A stretch of DNA of 64,000 nucleotides. It comes from Nocardia gamkensis NBRC 108242 (GTDB taxonomy: Bacteria; Actinomycetota; Actinomycetes; Mycobacteriales; Mycobacteriaceae). The stretch lies in assembly GCF_001612985.1 (NCBI RefSeq), contig NZ_BDBM01000029.1:56279-120278 (forward strand), written 5' to 3'. How positions within the stretch are numbered: the first letter of the stretch is position 1; each line of letters starts with the position of its first letter. Shown in pieces: positions 26,138 to 34,276 of this stretch. A program made the position numbers and the translations under genes. The notes below the pieces were generated by a model. It saw nothing but the letters and a program-made list of their open reading frames with translations. It did not search any database and was not told the DNA's origin.

Positions 26138-26413
26138 TCAGTCGCGCCGGTCGGCGTGACCGAGGTCGCGCTCGGGTGCCACCCGGTCGCGCACCCGCTG
26201 CTTCAGCACCGCTATGTCGGGAAAGCCGCCGTCGGTCTTGCGCTCCCAGATCTGCTCGCCGTCGACGGTGATCCGGAAGATCCCGCCCGAGCCCGGCCGG
26301 AGCGCGACTTCGTCCAGGTCGGTGGCGAACGTGCTGAGCAATTCCTGCGCCATCCAGCTCGCCCGCAGCAGCCAGCGGCATTGGGTGCAGTACTCGATCG
26401 CGACGCGTGCCAT
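26138..26413 (-). CDS. SelT/SelW/SelH (Rdx) family redox protein
   Basis: A 91-residue thioredoxin-like protein. The N-terminal VAIEYCTQCRWLLRASWMAQ contains the redox CxxC in place of the selenocysteine-containing CxxU of eukaryotic homologues. The GGIFRITVDGEQIW and DGGFPDIAVLKQRVRD segments complete the Rdx fold. No selenocysteine is needed here. A thiol-redox role is expected from the family but partners are unknown. TAGCGT eight bases before the ATG indicates leaderless expression, independent of the YchJ-like gene just upstream. Confidence 0.88.
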   Translation of the reverse strand: MARVAIEYCTQCRWLLRASWMAQELLSTFATDLDEVALRPGSGGIFRITVDGEQIWERKTDGGFPDIAVLKQRVRDRVAPERDLGHADRRD

Positions 26414-26421
26414 GCCCGCCG

Positions 26422-26427
26422 ACGCTA
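26422..26427 (-). promoter_or_regulatory. -10 element of a leaderless promoter (SelT/W-like gene)
   Basis: TAGCGT on the minus strand lies eight bases upstream of the ATG at 26413, in the short space after the YchJ-like stop. Confidence 0.5.
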
Positions 26428-26431
26428 CCGG

Positions 26432-26821
26432 TCAGTCGGCGTGCGTGCCGTCCAGGTACACCCAGGCGCCGTCGGATCGGGCGAATCGGCTGGTCTCGTG
26501 CAGCGTGCCGCGACCGTCCTCGTCCCGGTAGTGCGCGACGAACTCCACCGTTCCGGTGTCGTCGAACAGGCCACCGCGGTCGGTCCGAGTGACATCGAGG
26601 AACAGCCAGCGCTGGGCCGGGTCGAGGGTCAGATCGGCCGGTCGCGTCCGCGGATGCCAGGATCGCAGCAGGTAGGCCACATCTCCCACCGCGAACGCGG
26701 TGTAGCGCGAGCGCATCAACGCTTCGGCGGTGGCGGCGGGACGCTCGCCGCGAAGCACCGGACCACAACAGTCGTCGAAAGCCTCGCCACGCCCACAGGG
26801 GCAGCGCCGTGCTCCGCTCAC
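26432..26821 (-). CDS. YchJ-family (UPF0225) SEC-C motif protein
   Basis: A 129-residue protein starting with the SEC-C-like zinc motif CPCGRGEAFDDCCGP, then the YchJ core ALMRSRYTAFAVGDVAYLL and WLFLDVTRTDRGG, VEFVAHYRD. The family has an NTF2-like fold and unknown function. The GTG at 26821 is preferred because AAGGA lies about nine bases upstream and the preceding 24 in-frame codons are arginine-rich and unconserved. Confidence 0.88.
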   Translation of the reverse strand: MSGARRCPCGRGEAFDDCCGPVLRGERPAATAEALMRSRYTAFAVGDVAYLLRSWHPRTRPADLTLDPAQRWLFLDVTRTDRGGLFDDTGTVEFVAHYRDEDGRGTLHETSRFARSDGAWVYLDGTHAD

Positions 26822-26937
26822 GCCACGTCCTTTCCGGTCCGAGCAGCGCCGTCCATGGTCACGTTCGCTACCGCTTGTCCTGATCCGCTCCATCGTGCCG
26901 GTTCCGGCCGATCTTGCCGACAGACATCATCGCCGGG

Positions 26938-27426
26938 TCAATGCCGGCGCGCCTGCACCGCCGCCAGATCCGCCGCCAGGGCGACGGTCTGCTCCCGCCA
27001 GCGCCGCAGATCGGTGACGCTGGGCGCGAGCTCGTAGTCGTGGTGGTGTGCGGCGCGCGACAGCGCCGCCCAGAGCACGGCCACGCGCGCCGCCTCGTCC
27101 GGGCCCGCGAAGGCGCGCAGCGCGATCAGCTGCGCCCGCATCGGACAGCGGACCAGCGGTGGTGCCAGCCGCAGCCACAATTCGTCCACGGCTTGCTCCA
27201 AGGCGATCCGCAGAATCCAGGCCGTCGCCCGGGACCACAGCCCGCCCGCGTCGGTCACCGATCCGGCGAGCAGCAGATCGACCGTCTCCAGCCGCTCGGC
27301 GACCGACGGCCGATTCCCGCGCGGCCGGTGCGCTCCGTCGTTCCGCCCGCGCTGCCCGGGCCGGGACGCGCTGCCACCGGCCGCGGGGCCGCGACGTGCG
27401 CCGACCGGCCGACGCCGTCCGCTCAT
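26938..27426 (-). CDS. Small helical protein with HEPN-like R-x4-H motif
   Basis: A 162-residue protein I cannot assign to a named family. The first 40 residues are arginine-rich and disordered-looking; the rest is predicted mainly helical. Helices contain SVAERLETVDLLLAGS, WSRATAWILRIALEQAVDEL, MRAQLIALRAFAG, and LWAALSRAAHHHDYELAP. Residues R124 and H129 in RAAHHH fit the R-x4-6-H signature of HEPN ribonucleases; this assignment is mine and weak. It starts seven bases after the stop of the SMC-like ATPase, with its GAGG site touching that stop, so the two are cotranscribed and probably act together. Confidence 0.7.
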   Translation of the reverse strand: MSGRRRPVGARRGPAAGGSASRPGQRGRNDGAHRPRGNRPSVAERLETVDLLLAGSVTDAGGLWSRATAWILRIALEQAVDELWLRLAPPLVRCPMRAQLIALRAFAGPDEAARVAVLWAALSRAAHHHDYELAPSVTDLRRWREQTVALAADLAAVQARRH

Positions 27427-27433
27427 CGGCGCC

Positions 27434-29878
27434 TCACCGGGCCAGCCACGCGACGAATTTCTCGGTCTCGCCGATCAACTCGCGCATGTCGCGCCCGATC
27501 GGCACGTGCGCGCCCGCCGTGGCGTCGCGCAGTGCGTCCACCACCCACCGTCCTTCCGCCGCGATGAGGTTCTTGTTCAGATCGTCGACCTTGCTGCCGA
27601 CCCCGAAGACCGCCAGCGCCACCTTCGCCCTGGTGGACTGCGCGGCGTCGATGTGGCGCTCCACCTCGCGGTGATTCATGCCCGCGGCGAGCAGCGTGCG
27701 CCGTGCCCTCGCCAGGCTGGCCGCCTCCACCGCGGAACGGCAGCACGTGGCCACCAGTTCGTCGGCGATCGCCGCGGGCAGCTGCGGGGTGCGCACCAGG
27801 GCGCGGGCGTCGTCCAGATAGCGGCGGATCGGATCGCTGGACACCCGCACCTCGACCACCGAGCGGTCGCGCCGCTGCACCTCGAGCACGGTCGCGTCCA
27901 GCTGCATCCGCCGCACCGCCTCGGCGAGGCGCTCGTCATGGGTGAAGACCACCACCTGACGGGTCCAGGCCACCGTGGCGAGCACCTGGGCCAAGCCGTC
28001 CACCTTGGCCGGGTCCATCGCCTGCACCGGGTCGTCGATCATGACGAAGCGGAACGGGCTCTGCTCCACCGTGGCTCGCGGCAGGAACAGCGAGAGACCG
28101 AGCGCGTGCAACTCACCCTGGCTCATCACGCCGAGAGCTGCGCCGTCCACCTCGTCCACGGTGACGTCGAGCAGCACGCGGCGCGCGGTGCCCGCGTTGC
28201 CCTGCAATCGGATCGCGCCCAGTTCCACGTTGCTCTGCTGCCGCAGCGTGCGCCACACCCATCGGGCCGTCGTCTCCAGCGGCGTCATGCGCTCGCCGCG
28301 CAGGCCCGCGGTGGCCGACTTCAGCCAGTCCTCGGCCTTCTTCACCGTGCGCAGTTCCGCCGCGTGCGCGGCTACCTCGCGCGCGCCCTCCAGCCAGGCC
28401 ACGATCCGCGGCACCAGCGGCGTCCACACCTCGTCCAGGCGGTCGAGTTCCTTGCGGGTGCCCTTCTGTAGCAGGTCGAGCTCGTCGACCAGCCGCGCGT
28501 GCGCGCTGCGCAGCCTGCCGGGCAGGTCCGGGGTGTATTCGGTGGCGGTCAGCGCGGCCCACTCCGCCCAGGCCTCGCGCACCGCCGTGGTGTCGACCGA
28601 CGGAGGGTTGCGCGGGTCGAATTCCAATTCGGCGGGCACGAGGTCGGGAAGCGCCCGCGCGGCGCGCACGGCGTCGCCGAGTTCGATGCGGGCGGTGGTG
28701 AGCGCGTCCACCCGGGCGGCGAGTCGCTCGATGGCGGCATCGGTCTCGCGCACCCACGTCTCGTCCAATGCGCCGCGGCCGCACACCGGGCACGGACATG
28801 CTCCGCTCGCCGCCTGGTGCTCGCGGGCTTTGCGCAGCAGTTCGAGCAGACGCAGATCGGATTCGGCGTCTGCGGTCGTGCCCTCGGCGAGGGCCGCGCC
28901 ACACACTTCCAGCCGGGTGGCCACCGCGTCGACTTCGGCGTCGTCGGGCAGCGCGAGCCGCACGATCGCGCGCAGGCCGTCCGGGCCGGCCGGATCGTCC
29001 ACCACACCGAGCACTTCGCGGCCCACCGCGGCGAGATCGGGCTGGGCGGGCCGCAGCAAGCCGGCCACCCGGATCGCGCGGTCGTCGGCCACCGACGCGA
29101 GCAGTTCCAGCAGTTCCAGCCGTTCCTGACGCGAATCCCGCACGGCGCGTTCCAGTTCCAGGCGGCGCATCCGGATCCGTTCCTGCGCCAAGGTGAGTTC
29201 GTCCAGGCCGAGCAGCTGGTGCAGCGCGTCGAACAGATCACTCGGTTTCCCGTCCACCAGCGCGCCGAGTTCGCTGTAGGACAGGAAGGGGCGGTAGAGC
29301 TCGAGCTGGGCCGTCCACCGGTCCATGTCGAAATCCGTGGGCGCCGCGGGCGGATACCGCTGGGTCCAGTGCGCGTCCGGCAGGTCGGCGTCGGCAGCCC
29401 ATTCCTTGGTGATGGTGAGCCGGGGCGCGTCACCGGCGGTGAGCATCTCCAGCTCGATCCGGGCGGCCGTGCCGTCGTGCAGGTTGCGCCAGCCTTCCCG
29501 CCAGGCCGCCGATCGCCCGTCCCACCGGCGGTTCCCGCCGGTCAGCGCCAATTCGGCGGCCTCGGCGAAACTGGATTTGCCGCTGCCGTTGCGGCCGACC
29601 ACGAGGGTGAGACCAGGACCCGGCGGCAGCTGTAGCGTCGTCTCGGGACCTATGCCGCGGAATCCGCACACCCGGATGGCGCTCAGGAAGATCCCGGAGT
29701 GATCGAACGCCGTTGCCGCGTCGTCCGATTCGGCGGCGCCGAGGGCGCGCAGCACGGTCCGCGTGACCGAGGGCGTGACCGCCGGATCCTCGGCGAGGCG
29801 CCGGGTGACCACCTCCGAGAGCCGGGGCGGCGCGTCCGCGGAGCCGGCGACCTGGACAGCGTCGGGATCCAGGCGCAT
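27434..29878 (-). CDS. Rad50/RloC-like AAA (ABC-type) ATPase with CPxC hook
   Basis: An 814-residue SMC-class ATPase. Walker A is GRNGSGKS (95-102). Coiled-coil arms follow, interrupted near residue 360 by CPCPVCGRG, a CxxC zinc hook like those of Rad50 and RloC. The ABC signature is MSQGELHALGLSLF (about 583), Walker B MIDDPVQAMDP (about 611) and the H-loop VFTHDERLA (about 643). The C-terminal domain (about 690-814) ends with RDATAGAHVP, an R-D-x5-H motif reminiscent of HEPN nucleases. The ATG at 29878 has GGAGGGG nine bases upstream. It is divergent from the SWIM-MoxR-VWA operon. A DNA-damage or phage-response role is inference. Confidence 0.8.
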   Translation of the reverse strand: MRLDPDAVQVAGSADAPPRLSEVVTRRLAEDPAVTPSVTRTVLRALGAAESDDAATAFDHSGIFLSAIRVCGFRGIGPETTLQLPPGPGLTLVVGRNGSGKSSFAEAAELALTGGNRRWDGRSAAWREGWRNLHDGTAARIELEMLTAGDAPRLTITKEWAADADLPDAHWTQRYPPAAPTDFDMDRWTAQLELYRPFLSYSELGALVDGKPSDLFDALHQLLGLDELTLAQERIRMRRLELERAVRDSRQERLELLELLASVADDRAIRVAGLLRPAQPDLAAVGREVLGVVDDPAGPDGLRAIVRLALPDDAEVDAVATRLEVCGAALAEGTTADAESDLRLLELLRKAREHQAASGACPCPVCGRGALDETWVRETDAAIERLAARVDALTTARIELGDAVRAARALPDLVPAELEFDPRNPPSVDTTAVREAWAEWAALTATEYTPDLPGRLRSAHARLVDELDLLQKGTRKELDRLDEVWTPLVPRIVAWLEGAREVAAHAAELRTVKKAEDWLKSATAGLRGERMTPLETTARWVWRTLRQQSNVELGAIRLQGNAGTARRVLLDVTVDEVDGAALGVMSQGELHALGLSLFLPRATVEQSPFRFVMIDDPVQAMDPAKVDGLAQVLATVAWTRQVVVFTHDERLAEAVRRMQLDATVLEVQRRDRSVVEVRVSSDPIRRYLDDARALVRTPQLPAAIADELVATCCRSAVEAASLARARRTLLAAGMNHREVERHIDAAQSTRAKVALAVFGVGSKVDDLNKNLIAAEGRWVVDALRDATAGAHVPIGRDMRELIGETEKFVAWLAR

Positions 29879-30282
29879 GCGAAAAATCCCCTCCACCATC
29901 GAGCCGCCACACGTCCTCCGACCCCGTGCGCGGCGCCTGTCGAAGCTGTGCGAAACGCTACCCGATGGCATCGGGATCGCCCACCGCACCCAGGCGAATC
30001 TGCCCGCGGGGATGGATATGGTCATCGAAACGCCTGCGCCGCGTCTCGATGTCCACCCCTCGCCAACCCCGGCGGGCAGCTCGATGGTGTCAACACCCGT
30101 TCCGGGTGGCTCGGTCGAGCCGAACAGGACAGAATGCCAGAGCGCCACGATCGGCGCAAGATTCGTTCGGGTGGCGAATACGGCGCCGGGACAAGCCGTT
30201 CCGCGCGCGGCCGGGCACCGGTGGCGGCACTTGTCGGTGCGCTGCGGTAGAAATCCGGTCAACCGAGCAACGAAGGAAGGCG
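29879..30282. other. Divergent spacer between the ATPase and SWIM-MoxR operons
   Basis: About 400 bases with no convincing gene. It must hold the promoters of both operons. I see no clear -35/-10 pair or strong palindrome; the frames that cross it are unconserved extensions of the flanking genes. Confidence 0.5.
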
Positions 30283-30315
30283 ATGAGCCACCACCGAGCT
30301 GGAGCCTCCCGATGA
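30283..30315 (+). CDS. Possible 10-codon leader ORF overlapping the SWIM gene start
   Basis: ATG at 30283, preceded by GAAGGAAGG, opens a ten-residue frame (MSHHRAGASR) whose TGA overlaps the SWIM gene ATG as ATGA. It could couple translation into the operon. The alternative is chance, since the SWIM gene also has its own GGAG seven bases upstream. Confidence 0.3.
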   Translation: MSHHRAGASR

Positions 30316-33179
30316 CGACGCCGTGGACCGAAGACCAGGTCACGGCGCTGGCGCCGGACGCGAATTCACTGTCCGCGGCCCGCAAGCTGGTGAGCCGCTG
30401 GCGCGAGTGCGGGCAGCACGGCACAGCGCTGTGGGGGCAGTGCCAGGGCAGCGGCGCCACGCCGTATCAGACGATCGTCGACCTGTCCGGCCCGGCATAT
30501 CGGTGCTCCTGCCCGAGCCGCAAGTTTCCCTGTAAACACGCGCTGTCGCTGCTGCTGTGCTGGGCCGCGGGTGAGGTCGCCGTCGTTCCCGAGACCGCCG
30601 ACTACGCGGCGTCGTGGATCGGCGGCCGTGCGGGGCGGGCCACCGCGGCCGCGGACCGGTCGCGCACCGCGAACCCGGCCACCGCCGAACAGCGGCGGGT
30701 GCGGGTGACGGCAGGCTTGGAGGAACTCGACGTCTGGCTCGGTGATCAGGTACGCACCGGGCTCGCGCAGGCCGATCGCTCGTATCGCGCCTTCGAGGCC
30801 GTGGCCGCCAGAATGGTCGACGCGCAGGCCCCCGGCCTCGCCTCCACCCTGCGCAGGCTCCCGGTCGCCATCGCCACCAGAACCGACTGGCCCGATGTGG
30901 TGCTGCGCGAGTACGCGCGGATGCACCTGCTGATCGCCGCGCACCGGCAGCTCGACTCGGTGGCTCCCGCGCTGCGCGCCAGCATCCGAACCCACGTCGG
31001 CTATCCCAACCCGGCCGAGGCGGTGCGCGCCGAACCTCCGGCCCGCGACCGATGGATGGTGTTCGGATCGCGGATCACCGAGGACGAGCGCCTCTACACC
31101 CGGCGGACTTGGCTGTACGGGAGGGCAAGCAGACGCTGGGCGCTGGTGGTCGACCATTCCTTCGGGGCCCCCGGCTTCCCCGCCGACGTTCCCGCGCTCG
31201 GGCAGATGGCCGACGCGCAGCTGCATTTCTATCCGGGCGCCGCACCGATGCGTGCACTGTGGGGGGAACGGCACAGCGCCGCCGAACCTTTCACCACACT
31301 GCCCACCGCCGACAGTCCCGCTACGATCGCCGCCGCGCTGGCCGCGCACGCGTCGGCGCTGGGCGCCGATCCGTGGTTGCGTTCCTGGCCGATGCTGTTG
31401 GCCGACGTGGTGCCCACCCGCACCGAACAAGGCTGGTACCTCACCGAATCCGACGGCACGGCGCTGCCGATCCGGCCGGGCGAGCAACCGTGGACACTAC
31501 TGGCCGTCTCCGGTGGTCATCCGGTGACCGTGGTCGGCGAGTGGAGCGCCGACGGGCTGGAGCCGATTTCGGTGTTCACCGCCGGTGCGGTCGTCGACCT
31601 GGTGCGCACCGAGATATTCGGATCCGAAGCGTCCCACCCGCCCGTCGGGTCGACCGCAGGCGCGGACCTCACGTCCGTCGCCCTGCTGGGCACCGCACGC
31701 CGAGCACCGGATCTCGCCGCGCTCGCGCCGTCGATCGCGCGCGCGGCGAATCGATTGCCGAGCGATCCCGCAGTGCGGCTCCTCGAAACCGCCGCGCTGC
31801 AAGACCTTTTCCTCCGTGGCGGCCTCGAACCTGCCACCGCGGCCGCACCCGAGCCCGCCGCGGACGATCCGCGCCCGTCGTTGCCGCGCGCCGCGGCGGC
31901 ACGCCTGTCCCGCATGCTGCGGGAGCGCTCGGCATTTCTTCCCGAATGGTTCGACGCGGCGCGGCCGCACGATTACCGGGCGCCGGACGCGCTCTGCGAG
32001 CAACTGCTCGAGCACGCGAAGATCAACGCCTCCTTGCGCGAGCCGCTGCTCCGGCTCGCGGGCGCCCGCGGCAGCTGGCTTGCGGCCCGGCATCCGGACT
32101 GGCGCGACCTGGTCCGGCAGCCGTCCACCGCGTCCGAGCGCCCCGCCGACACCTGGCTGTTCGGCCGGCCGCCCGAGCGCCGCGACTGGCTCGCCGAACT
32201 CCGGCGCGACGACGCGGGCGCGGCCAGGGCGGCACTGACCGCGGCGTGGCCGAAGGAAACCGGGCCGCTGAAGGCCGAACTGCTGGCCGTGCTCGCCGAC
32301 CGGCTCGGCCCGGACGACGAGTCCCTGCTGGAAGCGGCGCTGGACGACCGGCGCGCGGACGTGCGCCGCACCGCCGCCGGACTGCTCGCCCTGCTGCCGG
32401 GATCGGCGTTCACCCAGCGGATGCGCGAGCGGGCGAACGCGTGGATCCGCGCCGAGCACCGGATGCTGCACACGAATGTGCTGCTCTCACTGCCGGATAC
32501 GCTCGACGCCGCCGCACAGCGCGATGGGATCACCGACCGCACGACCGAATTCGCCTACCGCTGGAACGGCGCGCCCGACGTCTCCGCGGCCCGGCTCCGG
32601 CAGGTGGTCGCCGCCACCCCGCTCGCGCACTGGGCCGGTGTGCTCGGCACGCCGCAGCAGGCGGTGCGCGCCACGATCGACGACCGATTCCGGCAGCCGG
32701 TCTTCGACGGCTGGGTGGATGCCGCGCTGGCGCAACGCGATTCGGCGTGGGCGCGAGCGCTGTTCGACGCGGGTGTGCCCACGGACCTGGCGATGCTGCG
32801 CAGGCGAGAGCTGTTCGCGCTGCTGCCGCTGCCGGATCGGACCGCGCACCTGACGCGGCTGGACGGCTCGTGGCTCTCCGAGATCGAGGCGCTGCTGCCC
32901 GCGATGGGCCATCCGTGGCCGGAAGCGCTGGCCCAGCACGTGGTCCTGCTGCTGTTCGAGCGGGCGCGGGCGGCGGCGCGGCGTCCCGAGACGCACGGCG
33001 CCGCACCGAACGCGCACCGGTCGCTGCTCGCCGCGGCCGCGGTGCACCTTCCCGTCGCCGCCGCGGGCACACTGACCGCGGTGGCCCGCCGATGTGACGA
33101 TCCCGCCTGGGAGCGGGCCTTCGATCAGCTCGCCCATGACCTCAACCACCGCTCGATGATGCTCGAGGAGCTGCAGTGA
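30312..33179 (+). CDS. SWIM zinc-finger protein with DUF5691-like region
   Basis: A 955-residue protein. The SWIM motif CxCx(n)CxH is at about 64-76 in YRCSCPSRKFPCKHAL, a zinc module that binds DNA or protein. The remainder is a large helical-repeat-like region with segments such as VALLGTARRAPDL, RLSRMLRERSAFLPEWFD and RTAAGLLALLPGSAF, matching proteins annotated as DUF5691 beside MoxR ATPases. No nuclease or peptidase site is evident. The ATG at 30312 follows GGAG at seven bases; the much longer upstream frame is non-coding. It overlaps the MoxR gene as GTGA, beginning a chain of overlap-coupled genes. Confidence 0.85.
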   Translation: MTTPWTEDQVTALAPDANSLSAARKLVSRWRECGQHGTALWGQCQGSGATPYQTIVDLSGPAYRCSCPSRKFPCKHALSLLLCWAAGEVAVVPETADYAASWIGGRAGRATAAADRSRTANPATAEQRRVRVTAGLEELDVWLGDQVRTGLAQADRSYRAFEAVAARMVDAQAPGLASTLRRLPVAIATRTDWPDVVLREYARMHLLIAAHRQLDSVAPALRASIRTHVGYPNPAEAVRAEPPARDRWMVFGSRITEDERLYTRRTWLYGRASRRWALVVDHSFGAPGFPADVPALGQMADAQLHFYPGAAPMRALWGERHSAAEPFTTLPTADSPATIAAALAAHASALGADPWLRSWPMLLADVVPTRTEQGWYLTESDGTALPIRPGEQPWTLLAVSGGHPVTVVGEWSADGLEPISVFTAGAVVDLVRTEIFGSEASHPPVGSTAGADLTSVALLGTARRAPDLAALAPSIARAANRLPSDPAVRLLETAALQDLFLRGGLEPATAAAPEPAADDPRPSLPRAAAARLSRMLRERSAFLPEWFDAARPHDYRAPDALCEQLLEHAKINASLREPLLRLAGARGSWLAARHPDWRDLVRQPSTASERPADTWLFGRPPERRDWLAELRRDDAGAARAALTAAWPKETGPLKAELLAVLADRLGPDDESLLEAALDDRRADVRRTAAGLLALLPGSAFTQRMRERANAWIRAEHRMLHTNVLLSLPDTLDAAAQRDGITDRTTEFAYRWNGAPDVSAARLRQVVAATPLAHWAGVLGTPQQAVRATIDDRFRQPVFDGWVDAALAQRDSAWARALFDAGVPTDLAMLRRRELFALLPLPDRTAHLTRLDGSWLSEIEALLPAMGHPWPEALAQHVVLLLFERARAAARRPETHGAAPNAHRSLLAAAAVHLPVAAAGTLTAVARRCDDPAWERAFDQLAHDLNHRSMMLEELQ

Positions 33180-34276
33180 CCACCACCGACCCGGCGCCGG
33201 ATCTGCTGCGCCCCCACGCCGAACAGGCATACGCCGACGAGCTGCGCGCCCTCGCCGCCGCCGACGACCGGCCCCGCCCGCCGTCCTGGCGACTGTCGCC
33301 CTGGGCGGTGGTCACCTACCTGCTCGGCGGCTCCCTCCCCGACGGCACGGTGATCACCCCCAAGTACGTCGGCCCGCGCAGGCTCATGGAAGTGGCGGTC
33401 GCGACGCTGGCCACCGACCGGGCGCTGTTGCTGCTCGGTGTGCCGGGCACCGCCAAGACCTGGGTGTCGGAACATCTTTCCGCCGCCATCAGCGGTGCGT
33501 CGACGCTGCTGGTGCAGGGCACCTCGGGCACGGCCGAGGAGGCCATTCGCTACGGCTGGAACTACGCGCGGCTGCTCGCGGAGGGGCCGAGCGAGGCGGC
33601 GCTGGTGCCGTCGCCGGTGCTCACGGCCATGCGGGCGGGCTCAATCGCACGGCTCGAAGAGCTCACCCGCATCCCGTCGGACGTGCAGGACGCGCTGATC
33701 ACCATCCTGTCCGAGAAGACCCTGCCGGTGCCCGAACTCGGCATGGAGGTGCAGGCCGCCAAGGGTTTCAACGTCATCGCCACCGCCAACGACCGCGACC
33801 GCGGGGTGAACGAGTTGTCCTCCGCGCTGCGCCGCCGGTTCAACACGGTGGTGCTGCCGCTGCCCGCGAGCGAGGACGAGGAGGTCGCCATCGTCAGCAG
33901 GCGGGTCGAGCAGCTCGGCGCCGCACTGGAACTGCCCACCGTGCCCGCGGCGGCCGAAGAGGTGCGGCGGGTTGTGCGGGTCTTCCGCGAGTTGCGCTCC
34001 GGCAGCACCGCCGACGGCCGGACCAAGCTCAAGTCGCCGTCCGGAACACTCTCCACGGCCGAGGCGATTTCGGTGATCACCAACGGGATCGCGCTCTCGG
34101 CACACTTCGGCGACGGCGTGCTGCGCGCCTCCGACATCGCGGGCGCGGTGCTCGGCTCGGTGATCAAGGATCCGGTGGCCGATGCGGTGGTGTGGACCGA
34201 GTACCTGGAGGCCGTGGTCCGTGAGCGCCCCGACTGGGCGGATTTCTACCGCGCCTGCCGTGAGGTCAGCGGGTGA
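33176..34276 (+). CDS. MoxR-family AAA+ ATPase
   Basis: A 366-residue AAA+ ATPase. Walker A is GVPGTAKT (about 88-95), the Walker B region reads ARLEELTRIPSDVQDAL, sensor 1 is NVIATANDRDRG, and the arginine finger lies in ALRRRFNTV. MoxR ATPases work as chaperone-like remodellers together with VWA proteins that bind metal and substrate; the VWA partner is encoded downstream. The GTG start overlaps the SWIM stop and its own stop overlaps the DUF5682 start, both as GTGA, so expression should be strictly stoichiometric. Confidence 0.93.
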   Translation: MTTTDPAPDLLRPHAEQAYADELRALAAADDRPRPPSWRLSPWAVVTYLLGGSLPDGTVITPKYVGPRRLMEVAVATLATDRALLLLGVPGTAKTWVSEHLSAAISGASTLLVQGTSGTAEEAIRYGWNYARLLAEGPSEAALVPSPVLTAMRAGSIARLEELTRIPSDVQDALITILSEKTLPVPELGMEVQAAKGFNVIATANDRDRGVNELSSALRRRFNTVVLPLPASEDEEVAIVSRRVEQLGAALELPTVPAAAEEVRRVVRVFRELRSGSTADGRTKLKSPSGTLSTAEAISVITNGIALSAHFGDGVLRASDIAGAVLGSVIKDPVADAVVWTEYLEAVVRERPDWADFYRACREVSG

